Positions 19,946 to 29,902 of a DNA stretch of 37,815 nt are shown in pieces. The stretch comes from Flavobacteriaceae bacterium (lineage in GTDB: Bacteria > Bacteroidota > Bacteroidia > Flavobacteriales > Flavobacteriaceae). Numbering within the stretch: position 1 is the stretch's first letter; each line of letters opens with the position of its first letter. A model generated the notes under the pieces. That model was not told the origin of the DNA. It did no database searches and saw only the letters and a program-made list of their open reading frames with translations. The DNA lies in contig JAQWNZ010000024.1 of NCBI GenBank assembly GCA_029246125.1, forward strand, positions 1-37,815, given 5' to 3'. The position numbers and the translations under genes were made by a program.

Positions 19946-21169
19946 ATGATTTTAGCACTTTCTCATCCAACTGCAGAATGTAATGGTAAATTTCGTGTTA
20001 CAGGTTCAAAAAGTGAGTCTAACAGGCTTCTTGTACTTCAAGCATTATTTTCTGGACTTAATATTGAAAATATATCAGAATCTGACGACAGTAAAATCAT
20101 GCAAGAAGCATTAAAATCAGATTCAGAAGTAATAGATGTTCATCATGCGGGGACTTCAATGCGATTCCTGACAGCTTATTTTGCTAATTTAGAAGGAAGA
20201 GAGGTACTGCTGACTGGATCACAACGCATGCAAGAGCGCCCGATCAAAATTTTAGTCGAAGCACTTAAATCAATTGGAGCTTCAATAAGCTATGAAAAAG
20301 AGGAAGGTTATCCGCCTTTACGAATTAAAGGAAAAAATCTCATCGGTGGAAAAGTTTCACTTCCAGCTGACGTTAGTAGTCAATACATATCAGCCTTATT
20401 GCTTATTGGGGCTGGATTAGAAAAAGGAATTCAATTGAATTTGTTAGGTAAAATTACATCAACTCCGTATATATCGATGACTTTGGCTTTATTGGATAAC
20501 CTTGGCATTGAAACTGAATTTCAAGGACAAACAATTCGAGTAGAGCCTCTAATTAAATCAAAAATAACAACGCAAATTGTTGAATCTGATTGGAGTTCAG
20601 CTTCTTATTTTTTTAGTGTTGTAGCGTTGGCAGATCATAGTGAAATTCATTTAACTAGTTATAAAGAGGAAACCCTTCAAGGTGACAGTGTTCTAAAAGA
20701 CATTTACAGTAAATTGGGTGTAATATCTTCAATTGAAGATCAGACACTCAAATTAACAAAACAAGATATAAACTTACCTGAACTTTTAGAATTGGATTTG
20801 TCTAAAGCACCTGATATAGCTCAAACAATAGCAGTAACCTGTTATGGTCTTGGAGTAGGTTGTAAACTTAAGGGTCTACATACATTAAAGATTAAGGAAA
20901 CTGATCGTCTTCAAGCCCTTTATAACGAATTAACAAAGCTTGGTGCGCATATTAAAATAACAGGGAACAGTCTGGAACTTGCCTCTAGTTCAAAATTTAT
21001 CCCCAATAGAAGTATTTTTTCATATAATGATCATAGAATGGCGATGGCATTTGCTCCTCTAGCTATAAAAATTCCAATTAAAATAGAAGATGCTGAAGTT
21101 GTCTCAAAGTCTTTCCCAACATTTTGGAGTGACCTAGAGGAGATTAATTTTATTATTGATCGCAGATAA
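19946..21169 (+). CDS. aroA: 3-phosphoshikimate 1-carboxyvinyltransferase (EPSP synthase)
   Basis: GSKSESNRLLVLQAL, HHAGTSMRFLTAYFA, LPADVSSQYISALLLIG, KETDRLQAL, DHRMAMAFAPLA. Confidence 0.95.
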   Translation: MILALSHPTAECNGKFRVTGSKSESNRLLVLQALFSGLNIENISESDDSKIMQEALKSDSEVIDVHHAGTSMRFLTAYFANLEGREVLLTGSQRMQERPIKILVEALKSIGASISYEKEEGYPPLRIKGKNLIGGKVSLPADVSSQYISALLLIGAGLEKGIQLNLLGKITSTPYISMTLALLDNLGIETEFQGQTIRVEPLIKSKITTQIVESDWSSASYFFSVVALADHSEIHLTSYKEETLQGDSVLKDIYSKLGVISSIEDQTLKLTKQDINLPELLELDLSKAPDIAQTIAVTCYGLGVGCKLKGLHTLKIKETDRLQALYNELTKLGAHIKITGNSLELASSSKFIPNRSIFSYNDHRMAMAFAPLAIKIPIKIEDAEVVSKSFPTFWSDLEEINFIIDRR

Positions 21170-21181
21170 ACAACAATTTAC

Positions 21182-21213
21182 TTGACAAGGCCTATTTTGA
21201 GATGGTATATTTG
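21182..21213 (+). promoter_or_regulatory. Predicted Bacteroidota-type promoter for queA
   Basis: TTG (21182-21184), 21-nt spacer, TATATTTG (21206-21213), matching the published TTG/TTTG-N19-21-TAnnTTTG consensus; 17 nt before the queA ATG (21231). Confidence 0.6.
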
Positions 21214-21230
21214 TAAATAAAAATTATTCA

Positions 21231-22280
21231 ATGAAATTATCTCAATTCCAATTCGAACTTCCAAAAGCCCTTCTAGCTCAAAGGCCAGCCAATGATAGAG
21301 ATGAATCCAGACTTATGGTTCTTAATCGTAAAGAAGAAAAATTAGAGCATTACACTTTTAAAGACATAATTAATTTTTTTGACGAAGGTGATGTAATGAT
21401 TCTAAATAACACAAAAGTTTTTCCTGCTCGTCTCTTTGGAAATAAAGAAAAAACAGGAGCTAGAATAGAAGTTTTTTTACTTAGAGAATTAAATCAAGAA
21501 CAACGTTTATGGGATGTATTAGTGGATCCAGCTCGTAAAATTAGAATTGGAAATAAACTATACTTTGGAGAAGATGAAAGCTTAGTAGCTGAAGTAATTG
21601 ATAATACTACCTCAAGAGGGAGAACTCTTCGTTTTCTTTTTGACGGAAGTTATGCTGAGTTTAGAACGAAACTAAAAGAACTTGGTCAAACACCATTACC
21701 AAAATACATTAAACGTGAAACAGACGAAGAAGATCAAGAACGTTATCAAACCATTTATGCAAAACATGAAGGGGCGGTTGCTGCTCCTACAGCTGGATTA
21801 CACTTTTCTAAACATTTGTTGAAAAGATTAGAAATAAAAGGAATTGATATTGCGGAACTAACCTTACATGTAGGTTTAGGAACTTTTAGTCCAGTAGAGG
21901 TTGAAGATTTATCAAAGCACAAAATGGATTCGGAAGAATTGATCATTGATGATATTGCAATTAATAAAGTAAATAAAGCTATAGATAATCGACGAAAAAT
22001 ATGTGCTGTAGGGACAACGGTTATGCGTGGATTAGAGAGTTCTGTATCATCAGCAGGAAAACTGAATGAATACAAAGGTTGGACACACAAATTTATTTTT
22101 CCACCCTACGACTTTTCAATTGCAAACAGTATGATTACCAATTTTCATACTCCAAAATCTACCTTACTGATGATGGTATCAGCTTTTGCAGATCCTGATT
22201 TTATAAAACATGCATATGATGTTGCTATTAAAGAGAAATATAATTTTTACTCTTACGGCGATGCTATGCTAATTTTATAG
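21231..22280 (+). CDS. queA: S-adenosylmethionine:tRNA ribosyltransferase-isomerase
   Basis: [73 protein letters not shown]. Confidence 0.97.
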   Translation: MKLSQFQFELPKALLAQRPANDRDESRLMVLNRKEEKLEHYTFKDIINFFDEGDVMILNNTKVFPARLFGNKEKTGARIEVFLLRELNQEQRLWDVLVDPARKIRIGNKLYFGEDESLVAEVIDNTTSRGRTLRFLFDGSYAEFRTKLKELGQTPLPKYIKRETDEEDQERYQTIYAKHEGAVAAPTAGLHFSKHLLKRLEIKGIDIAELTLHVGLGTFSPVEVEDLSKHKMDSEELIIDDIAINKVNKAIDNRRKICAVGTTVMRGLESSVSSAGKLNEYKGWTHKFIFPPYDFSIANSMITNFHTPKSTLLMMVSAFADPDFIKHAYDVAIKEKYNFYSYGDAMLIL

Positions 22281-22285
22281 CAAAT

Positions 22286-22310
22286 AAAAACCGCTTAAAT
22301 CCGGTTTTTT
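22286..22310 (+). terminator. Predicted intrinsic terminator downstream of queA
   Basis: AAAAACCG-cttaaatc-CGGTTTTTT: inverted repeat with T-tract starting 6 nt after the queA stop. Stem is short and A/T-rich. Confidence 0.5.
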
Positions 22311-22322
22311 ATTTTCAAAACT

Positions 22323-23360
22323 TTGAAAAATACTAAAAAAGATATAAGAGTTCTCACAAAAGATGAATTAATCAAATTTTTTGTGAAACATAACATATCC
22401 CCTTTTAGAGGTAAGCAAGTTTATCAGTGGTTGTGGCAAAAAGGGGTCCATGATTTTGACTCAATGACAAATCTGGCTTTAGTACATCGTGAATTACTTA
22501 AAGCTAATTTTGAAATCAACCATATTAAAATTGATGTTGAACAAAAAAGTGAGGACGGAACTGTTAAAAATGCAGTAAAACTTCATGATCAATTGGTTGT
22601 TGAATCTGTGCTAATACCTACCGAAAGTAGAAGCACGGCATGCGTTTCTTCCCAAGTAGGTTGTAGTTTAGACTGTATTTTTTGCGCAACAGCTTCAATG
22701 AAAAGAATGCGCAATTTAAACGCTGATGAAATCTACGACCAAGTTGTTTCAATCAATCAGCAAAGTTTGATTTACCATCAAAGACCATTGACAAATATTG
22801 TATTTATGGGAATGGGAGAGCCTTTGATGAATTACAAAAATGTTTTGGCTTGTATAGATAAAATAACAGATCCCGAAGGGCTTGGGATGTCACCCAAAAG
22901 AATCACTGTCTCGACTTCAGGAATCCCCAAAATGATTCGTAAAATGGCAGATGATGGAGTAAAATTTTGTTTAGCTGTTTCCCTACATAGCGCAATACAA
23001 GATGTGCGTAAGCAAATTATGCCTTTTGCGACTAAATTCCCACTAGATGAATTGCTAAAATCTCTGAAACATTGGTATGCTTGCACAAAAAAACACATTA
23101 CTTTTGAATATATAGTTTGGGAGGGAATTAATGATACAAAAAAGGATATTCAGGCATTGGTAAAATTTTGTTTACAAGTTCCTTCTAAGGTAAATTTGAT
23201 TCAGTATAATCCAATTGATTATAGCAAATTGAAGGAGGTCCCTTTTCATGTCATTGATGATTACATCAAAACTCTTACAGATTCCAGGATCCAAGTTACC
23301 TATCGTCGTTCAAGAGGTCAGGATATTGATGCAGCTTGTGGTCAATTAGCAAATAAATAA
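22323..23360 (+). CDS. rlmN: 23S rRNA (adenine2503-C2)/tRNA methyltransferase, radical SAM
   Basis: CSLDCIFCAT CxxxCxxC motif, TNIVFMGMGEPLMNY, MPFATKFPLDELL, YRRSRGQDIDAACGQL. TTG start. Confidence 0.95.
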   Translation: MKNTKKDIRVLTKDELIKFFVKHNISPFRGKQVYQWLWQKGVHDFDSMTNLALVHRELLKANFEINHIKIDVEQKSEDGTVKNAVKLHDQLVVESVLIPTESRSTACVSSQVGCSLDCIFCATASMKRMRNLNADEIYDQVVSINQQSLIYHQRPLTNIVFMGMGEPLMNYKNVLACIDKITDPEGLGMSPKRITVSTSGIPKMIRKMADDGVKFCLAVSLHSAIQDVRKQIMPFATKFPLDELLKSLKHWYACTKKHITFEYIVWEGINDTKKDIQALVKFCLQVPSKVNLIQYNPIDYSKLKEVPFHVIDDYIKTLTDSRIQVTYRRSRGQDIDAACGQLANK

Positions 23361-23422
23361 TACCTCAACCGAAAATCAATCCATGAATTAATTCTCCTTT
23401 TAATTGATATATTTACAAGTAT

Positions 23423-24400
23423 ATGAAAGTAGTTGAGCAAATTAAGAAACCGATTTATGATGAGATGGATCTTTTCGAACAAAAGTTCACAGAATCCATG
23501 TTTTCTCAAGTAGCTTTACTCAACAGAATAACTCATTTTATTGTCAATCGAAAAGGAAAGCAAATGCGCCCCATGTTTGTTTTTTTAGTTGCAAAGCTAT
23601 TGGGAAAAGGTAAGGTGAATGAGCGCACTTACAGAGGGGCATCAGTAATTGAATTGATACACACGGCAACTTTAGTCCACGACGATGTGGTAGATGACAG
23701 TAATAAAAGAAGAGGCTTTTTTTCCCTTAATGCATTATGGAAAAATAAAATTGCTGTTTTAGTAGGAGATTATTTACTATCAAAAGGGTTGTTGCTTTCA
23801 ATCGAAAACGAAGATTTTGATTTACTTAAAATAATTTCAATTGCCGTTAGAGAGATGAGTCAAGGAGAATTGCTTCAAATTGAAAAAGCTAGAGATTTAG
23901 ATATAACTGAGGAAATTTATTATGAAATTATTCGTCAAAAAACAGCAACACTTTTAGCATCTTGCTGTGCTCTCGGAGCACAGTCAGTTAATGCTTCTCC
24001 AAAAGAGGTAGAACAAATGCATGAATTTGGGGAGCTTTTAGGTATGGCTTTTCAAATAAAAGATGATCTTTTTGATTATGGAGAACGTAAAATTGGAAAG
24101 CCTGTTGGAATTGATATTAAAGAAAAGAAAATGACACTTCCTTTGATTTATACAATAAATAACGTAAATATAGATCAGAAAAGGATGATAATTAATATTG
24201 TTAAAAATCATAATAATGATAAAGTAAAGGTAAAAGCTTTAATCCATCTTGTTAAAGAAAAAGGTGGACTTGATTTCGCAATAATCAAAATGGAGGAATA
24301 CAAAACTCGAGCATTGCGACTTTTGTCTGAGTTTCCTAAAAATGAATATCGCGATGCTTTAGAATTGATGCTCAATTATGTAACAGAGCGTAAGATTTAA
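23423..24400 (+). CDS. Polyprenyl synthetase (trans-isoprenyl diphosphate synthase)
   Basis: First Asp-rich motif LVHDDVVDDSNKRRG and second KDDLFDYGERKIGKPVGIDIKEKKMTLPLIY. Confidence 0.93.
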   Translation: MKVVEQIKKPIYDEMDLFEQKFTESMFSQVALLNRITHFIVNRKGKQMRPMFVFLVAKLLGKGKVNERTYRGASVIELIHTATLVHDDVVDDSNKRRGFFSLNALWKNKIAVLVGDYLLSKGLLLSIENEDFDLLKIISIAVREMSQGELLQIEKARDLDITEEIYYEIIRQKTATLLASCCALGAQSVNASPKEVEQMHEFGELLGMAFQIKDDLFDYGERKIGKPVGIDIKEKKMTLPLIYTINNVNIDQKRMIINIVKNHNNDKVKVKALIHLVKEKGGLDFAIIKMEEYKTRALRLLSEFPKNEYRDALELMLNYVTERKI

Positions 24401-24461
24401 ATCTGTTGTTTGAGGAATAATTTTCTTACGGAATGTATAAATTTATAAAAAAAATCATTTT

Positions 24462-26426
24462 TTGATTTCAAGAATTACTATAGATCAAGTATTTGAAACC
24501 GCTCGAGTGGAGGAGGTTATTGGAGATTTTATTGTATTAAAAAAGTCTGGTTCTAATTTTAAAGGATTAAGTCCCTTTTCTCAAGAACGAACACCTAGTT
24601 TTATGGTTTCGCCAGTAAAGCAAATTTGGAAGGATTTTAGCAGTGGAAAAGGAGGAAACGTAGTTGCATTTTTAATGGAACATGAGCATTTTTCATATCC
24701 AGAAGCTATCCGATTTTTGGCTAAGCGTTACAATATTGATATTGAAGAAAAGGAACAAACAAAAGAAGAAAAGGAAAAAGCTAATACTATAGAAAGCCTT
24801 AATCTAGTCAATCAATATGCTCAAGAATCCTTTGAAAAAGATTTATGGGAGAATTCAGAGGGAATTGCTTTAGGCCTTAGTTACTTTCGGGAACGAGGTT
24901 TTAAAAACGAAACTATTCGTTTTTTTGGATTAGGCTATGCTGTAGAAAAGAAAGATCATTTTTATCAAAAGGCGGTCAAGGCCAATTACTTAATTGAATA
25001 TTTGGTCAAAACGGGATTGGTTATTAATAATGAACGTGGCCCGGTGGATCGTTTTAGAGGACGTATTGTTTTTCCTATACGTAGTATGGCTGGAAGAGTA
25101 CTGGGCTTTGGAGGGCGAATTTTATCCAAAACTTCTAAAACCGCAAAATATTTAAACTCTCCTGAGAGTGAAGTGTATCATAAAAGTAGGGTTCTATACG
25201 GTATTTATGAGTCTAAAAAGGCAATAGCAAAAGAAGATGTTTGTTATCTGGTAGAAGGGTATACAGATGTGATTCAGCTCTTTCAAAATGGGATTAAAAA
25301 TGTTGTATCATCTTCAGGAACAGCTTTAACTACCGAACAAATAAGATTAATACGCAGGTTAACCTCTAATATTGTAGTTTTATTTGATGGTGATGCGGCT
25401 GGACTTCAAGCTGCAATCCGAGGTGTGGATCTTATTTTAGAACAGGGGATGAATGTCAAAATCTGTAGTTTTCCCGAAGGGGAAGACCCAGATAGTTTCG
25501 CTATATCTCACTCCCAAGAAGAGATTAATTCGTATTTAAAAAATGAAGCAAAAGACTTTATTGAGTTTAAAACAGATATACTACTTAAGGAAGCCAAACA
25601 AGATACAGTAAAAAAAGCCAGTACAATTCGTGAAATTGTACAAAGTATATCCAAAATTCCAGACCCAATTCAGCAAGAGATCTATATAAAACAGTGTGCT
25701 GTTGCGATGGAAATTTCTGAGGCTGTTCTTTTCAATTCTCTAGCTCAAGAGCAAAATAAAAAACAAAAGGCTGTTCGTAACATCTCGAATACTTTTTCAG
25801 AGAAAGATACATTAATTCAAAAAATGCCTCAACAAGAAATTACTGTTAATCCATTATTTTATTTAGAAAAACAAATCATCAGTATTTTGATTCAGTATGG
25901 GAATCATGAAGCATCTTTTGATGAGTTAATCATAAGTTCTGATAAGGATGGAAATTTAATTGAAGAATCCAAAATCATACACAGTAAAGTCCATGAAAAA
26001 GTATTTCTAGATTTACAACAGGACGAAGTGGAATTTATCCATCCAGAATTTCGCTCACTTTATGACAAACTAATTCAAAGTTATCAATTAGAGGGAGAAC
26101 TTAGATTAGAAAAAATATCACAGCAAGAAGAGTCAAATTTAGGAGTTATAATATCTGATATTTTATTAGGGAACGAGCAACATCAGCTTCATGATTGGGA
26201 GAAGAAAAATATTTTTGTCAAAGACCGACAAAATTCCGTTGGGCAATTGGTAAGCGAAACTATTTTAACCTTCAGACGTCATTTGATTGACGAAAAAATT
26301 AAAAGTCTCTTAGAAGAATCTAAATCAAGAGATAACTTAGATGGGCCATCAGAATTTTTAGAAGACGTGATGCAGTATCAAAATTTGAAAAAGTTACTTT
26401 CAAAAAAATTAAACAGAGTTATTTAA
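24462..26426 (+). CDS. dnaG: DNA primase
   Basis: N-terminal zinc-finger-like region (GLSPFSQERTPSFMVSPVKQIWKDFSSGKGGNVVAFLME), RGRIVFPIRSMAGRVLGFGGR, toprim motif VEGYTDVI, LFDGDAAGLQAA. TTG start. Confidence 0.95.
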   Translation: MISRITIDQVFETARVEEVIGDFIVLKKSGSNFKGLSPFSQERTPSFMVSPVKQIWKDFSSGKGGNVVAFLMEHEHFSYPEAIRFLAKRYNIDIEEKEQTKEEKEKANTIESLNLVNQYAQESFEKDLWENSEGIALGLSYFRERGFKNETIRFFGLGYAVEKKDHFYQKAVKANYLIEYLVKTGLVINNERGPVDRFRGRIVFPIRSMAGRVLGFGGRILSKTSKTAKYLNSPESEVYHKSRVLYGIYESKKAIAKEDVCYLVEGYTDVIQLFQNGIKNVVSSSGTALTTEQIRLIRRLTSNIVVLFDGDAAGLQAAIRGVDLILEQGMNVKICSFPEGEDPDSFAISHSQEEINSYLKNEAKDFIEFKTDILLKEAKQDTVKKASTIREIVQSISKIPDPIQQEIYIKQCAVAMEISEAVLFNSLAQEQNKKQKAVRNISNTFSEKDTLIQKMPQQEITVNPLFYLEKQIISILIQYGNHEASFDELIISSDKDGNLIEESKIIHSKVHEKVFLDLQQDEVEFIHPEFRSLYDKLIQSYQLEGELRLEKISQQEESNLGVIISDILLGNEQHQLHDWEKKNIFVKDRQNSVGQLVSETILTFRRHLIDEKIKSLLEESKSRDNLDGPSEFLEDVMQYQNLKKLLSKKLNRVI

Positions 26427-27052
26427 ACTAAATTAAAATTTTTAGCTTGCTGAAATAAATCGATTGGATTTTCTACATCTAATTTTCGCATTAATCTAGT
26501 TTTGTAGGTATTAATAGTTTTTGGATTTAAATTCAATGTGCTTGATATTTCAAAATTTCGCTTACCTTCAATTAACATTTTAAATACTTCATATTCTCTA
26601 GGTGAAAGTGCTCGATATAAATTTTTAGGTTTTAAAAAATTTACATTATTGCTAATGTCATCAGCAAAATTTGAGGTAATGTGATATCCGTTTCCAACTA
26701 CTTTATATATTCCTTCTATCAAAACTTTTTTACTAACTTTTTTGGAAAGATAACCTGCGGCTCCAGCTTTTAAAAAAGAAATACCATAAATTTTTTGGGG
26801 CAACGCAGTATAGATAATAATAGCAGTTTTTGAATGTTTTTCTTTAATGGTTTTGATTATTTCAAAAGCACTATCTTCTTCTAGCTCCATTTCTAAAATC
26901 AAAGCGTCAATAGACTTCTTTTCTAAAAAGGAATAAAGGTCTTTGGCTCTAGAAAAAGTATTTAGGACACAGATTCTTTCAGATTTTCGGAAGAAGGCTT
27001 TGAATCCTTTATGAACAAAAGGGTGAGGATCTAAAAGGGCAATTTTTATCAT
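26423..27052 (-). CDS. Response regulator, NarL/LuxR type
   Basis: Receiver-like N-terminus plus LuxR-type HTH (LSPREYEVFKMLIEGKRNFEISSTLNLNPKTINTYKTRLMRKLDVENPIDL). Confidence 0.9.
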   Translation of the reverse strand: MIKIALLDPHPFVHKGFKAFFRKSERICVLNTFSRAKDLYSFLEKKSIDALILEMELEEDSAFEIIKTIKEKHSKTAIIIYTALPQKIYGISFLKAGAAGYLSKKVSKKVLIEGIYKVVGNGYHITSNFADDISNNVNFLKPKNLYRALSPREYEVFKMLIEGKRNFEISSTLNLNPKTINTYKTRLMRKLDVENPIDLFQQAKNFNLV

Positions 27053-27097
27053 AATATTATAAGATCTGAATTATCCTTCAAACAAGATAAGTATTTT

Positions 27098-27889
27098 TCA
27101 GATAAATGCTATGGGAATTTTACATACGGGGATAGGCTGCATCTTGTGTTGATTTTTAATAAAATGCTGTTTAAAAATTTCTAAAACTTGTTTTTGACGG
27201 CTATTTAATGCAGAATGGTTTAGATTTTTTCCATAAGCGTTCATTGCCCATTCCAGTTCTGAATAAGTTGCACCTAGCTGATCTTCATCTGTTCTTTGAT
27301 CATTCCACAGCCCATCTGTTGGTGGAGCTTTTTGAATAATGTCTATAATACTTAAATGACTGGCAAGATCAAAAACTTGTGTTTTTGTTAGGTCTGCAAT
27401 AGGACTTAAATCCACACCACCATCTCCGTATTTTGTATAAAACCCTACACCAAAGTCTTCAACTTTATTACCTGTACCTGCAACTAAATAATTGTTTAGA
27501 GCTGCAAAGTAATATAAGCTACTCATACGAAGTCTAGCACGAGTATTGGCAAGACTAAGTTCGTGGGCTTCTTGGTTTTTTGATTCAGGAAGAATACTAC
27601 AAAAGGAGTCAAAGACAAAGTCGAGATTAAGCCGAATGGAATTGACATTTTCAAATTTAGACTCCAACCATTCAATGTGATTTGAAGAACGAATCAATTG
27701 GTCCTCTTTCTGTTTTATAGGCATCTCCAGACATAGTACAGCTTTTTTTGTCATTGCACAGAGTGTTGAGGTAAGGGCGGAATCGATTCCACCAGAAATA
27801 CCTATAATAAAGCCTGTCATTTTAGATTTCTCAGCATAGTCAATGAGCCATTGAATTATATAATCTGACACTTTTTCTGGTGATTCCAT
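27098..27889 (-). CDS. nadE: NAD synthase (NadE)
   Basis: P-loop GISGGIDSALTSTLC, AGTGNKVEDFGVGFYTKYGDGGVDLSPIADLTKTQV. Confidence 0.95.
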   Translation of the reverse strand: MESPEKVSDYIIQWLIDYAEKSKMTGFIIGISGGIDSALTSTLCAMTKKAVLCLEMPIKQKEDQLIRSSNHIEWLESKFENVNSIRLNLDFVFDSFCSILPESKNQEAHELSLANTRARLRMSSLYYFAALNNYLVAGTGNKVEDFGVGFYTKYGDGGVDLSPIADLTKTQVFDLASHLSIIDIIQKAPPTDGLWNDQRTDEDQLGATYSELEWAMNAYGKNLNHSALNSRQKQVLEIFKQHFIKNQHKMQPIPVCKIPIAFI

Positions 27890-27957
27890 ATCTTTAAGTC
27901 GTTTTAAGCTATTAAATTTGTCTAAATTAATATATTAAAAGGGTTGAAGAAAGACAA

Positions 27958-28950
27958 ATGAGAATACTCCAATTTTTTTTTAATTATTTTCAACAAATTT
28001 TGCTTTTTGTTGTCCTTTTTCTGTTTTTATTTGCCTGCCAGTCAGGAATTCAAAATGATGCCAAAATAGCAAAGCTTCCTGTGAAAATTGAATTGGATAG
28101 ATTTGATTTAAAATTTTACAACAAAGAGGCAAATGTCCTGCCAAAACTTAAAAGAGATTATCCATATTTATTTCCAAATCAATTTCCTGACAGTATATGG
28201 ATATCAAGGCAAAAAGATAGTTTACAATTGATTCTTCTAGATGCGGTTCAAAAAGTATTTCAAGATATAGCGCCTTTAGAAGACAAAATAAGCCATCTTT
28301 TTAAGCACATTCTTTTTTATTTTCCCAAAGTAAAAGTTCCACATGTCATAACATTAATAAATAATGTTGATTATCAAATCAAAACTGTTTACTCCGACAG
28401 CTTACTTTTACTTTCTTTAGATACTTTTTTAGGATCGAATCATCCTATTTATGAAGGAATACCTAGCTACATTCGAAAAGAGTTGGATCAAAAGTATATT
28501 TTATGCCAAATCGTAGAAAAATTTGCAAGTTATGTAATTCCTCCCCTAGAAGAGAGAACTTTCCTAGCTCAAATGTTGTACGAGGGTAAAAAAATGTATC
28601 TGCAAGATTTGCTTTTACCCGATGAAGCAGAAAATATAAAAATTGCATATACCGAGGAAGAATTGGCTTGGGTGAAAGAAAATGAGTTGTACATGTGGAA
28701 TTATTTTATTGAGCGTCAAATTTTATATAAAACTGATCCTGACTTGGCACAGCGTTTATTAGAGCCAGCTCCTTTTTCCAAGTTTTATTTAGAGTTAGAC
28801 AATGAGTCTCCAGGAAGGGTAGGAAGATGGATAGGATGGCAAATTGTCAAGAGTTTTATGAATCAAAATCCTGAAACTTCAATTCAAGAACTTTTAAGAA
28901 TGTCAACTCAAAAACTATTTAATTTATCAAAATATAAACCGAAACGCTAA
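27958..28950 (+). CDS. gldB: Gliding motility lipoprotein GldB
   Basis: N-terminal lipobox (LFLFLFACQSG), ELDRFDLKFY, NHPIYEGIPSYIRKELDQKYI; directly followed by gldC. Confidence 0.9.
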   Translation: MRILQFFFNYFQQILLFVVLFLFLFACQSGIQNDAKIAKLPVKIELDRFDLKFYNKEANVLPKLKRDYPYLFPNQFPDSIWISRQKDSLQLILLDAVQKVFQDIAPLEDKISHLFKHILFYFPKVKVPHVITLINNVDYQIKTVYSDSLLLLSLDTFLGSNHPIYEGIPSYIRKELDQKYILCQIVEKFASYVIPPLEERTFLAQMLYEGKKMYLQDLLLPDEAENIKIAYTEEELAWVKENELYMWNYFIERQILYKTDPDLAQRLLEPAPFSKFYLELDNESPGRVGRWIGWQIVKSFMNQNPETSIQELLRMSTQKLFNLSKYKPKR

Positions 28951-29288
28951 TGGCAATTGTAAAGAAGACAAAAATCACAATAGATGTAAATCTTGATGAG
29001 AATAATATTCCAGAGCAAATGCAATGGACTGCTCCAGATGGAGGAATTAAAGATATGGACACTAAGGCTATGCTGCTATCATTTTGGGATGCTAAGCAGC
29101 AAGAAACCTTAAAAATGGATTTATGGATAAAAGACATGCCTATGGATCAAATGCGCCTTTTCTTTCATCAGACATTAATGTCACTAAGTGATACTTATTA
29201 TAGCGCTACTCAGGATGAGAAAATGACAGAAACAATGAGGGATTTCTGTGACTTTTTTGCTGAAAAATTAGAATTAAAAAAAGGTTAG
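28950..29288 (+). CDS. gldC: Gliding motility protein GldC
   Basis: 112 aa, IPEQMQWTAPDGGIKDMDTKAMLLSFWDAKQQETLKMDLWIKDMPMDQMRLFFHQTL; position after gldB. Confidence 0.9.
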   Translation: MAIVKKTKITIDVNLDENNIPEQMQWTAPDGGIKDMDTKAMLLSFWDAKQQETLKMDLWIKDMPMDQMRLFFHQTLMSLSDTYYSATQDEKMTETMRDFCDFFAEKLELKKG

Positions 29289-29896
29289 GTTATGTTTGAT
29301 TTTAAACTTTGATTTAGGAAATCGATATAGGCTAAAACATTCTCAACACCAGACCTGTTCACAGAGGAGGTTACGAATTTAGGAGGAAGTGTTTCCCAAG
29401 TTTCTAGTAATTTTCCAGAATAGTTAGCAATATTTCTTTCAATTGCTCCAGTCTTTAGTTTGTCAGCTTTAGTAAAAATAATAGAAAAAGGAATTGAATT
29501 TTTCCCTAGCCATTGAATAAAATTAAGATCAATAGGCTGGGGTTCATGGCGAATATCTATCAATAAGAAAGCAGTTACAAGTTGTATACGCTCTTTGAAG
29601 TAATTAATGATAAACTTTTGAAAAACCTTTTTTTGTGTTTTGGATACTCTGGCATAACCAAAACCAGGTAAATCAACAAGATGCCAATTTTCGTTGATCA
29701 AAAAATGGTTTATTAATTGTGTTTTTCCAGGTCGTGAAGAAGTTTTGGCTAAGTTTTTACTATTGCATAACGCATTAATTAGGGATGATTTTCCTACGTT
29801 TGAACGCCCTATAAATGCATACTCAGGAAGTTTACTTTTCGGACACTTGGAAACTTGCGAGTTACTTATTACAAAACTTGCAGATTTAATTAACAT
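29285..29896 (-). CDS. engB: Ribosome biogenesis GTPase YihA/YsxC/EngB
   Basis: EYAFIGRSNVGKSSLINAL, LVDLPGFGYARVSK, IIFTKADKL. Confidence 0.95.
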   Translation of the reverse strand: MLIKSASFVISNSQVSKCPKSKLPEYAFIGRSNVGKSSLINALCNSKNLAKTSSRPGKTQLINHFLINENWHLVDLPGFGYARVSKTQKKVFQKFIINYFKERIQLVTAFLLIDIRHEPQPIDLNFIQWLGKNSIPFSIIFTKADKLKTGAIERNIANYSGKLLETWETLPPKFVTSSVNRSGVENVLAYIDFLNQSLKSNIT

Positions 29897-29902
29897 GGTG
29901 AT

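Noticed and set aside
21755-22090. 111-aa minus-strand ORF inside queA
   Set aside because: Fully contained antisense to queA, whose motifs are intact.
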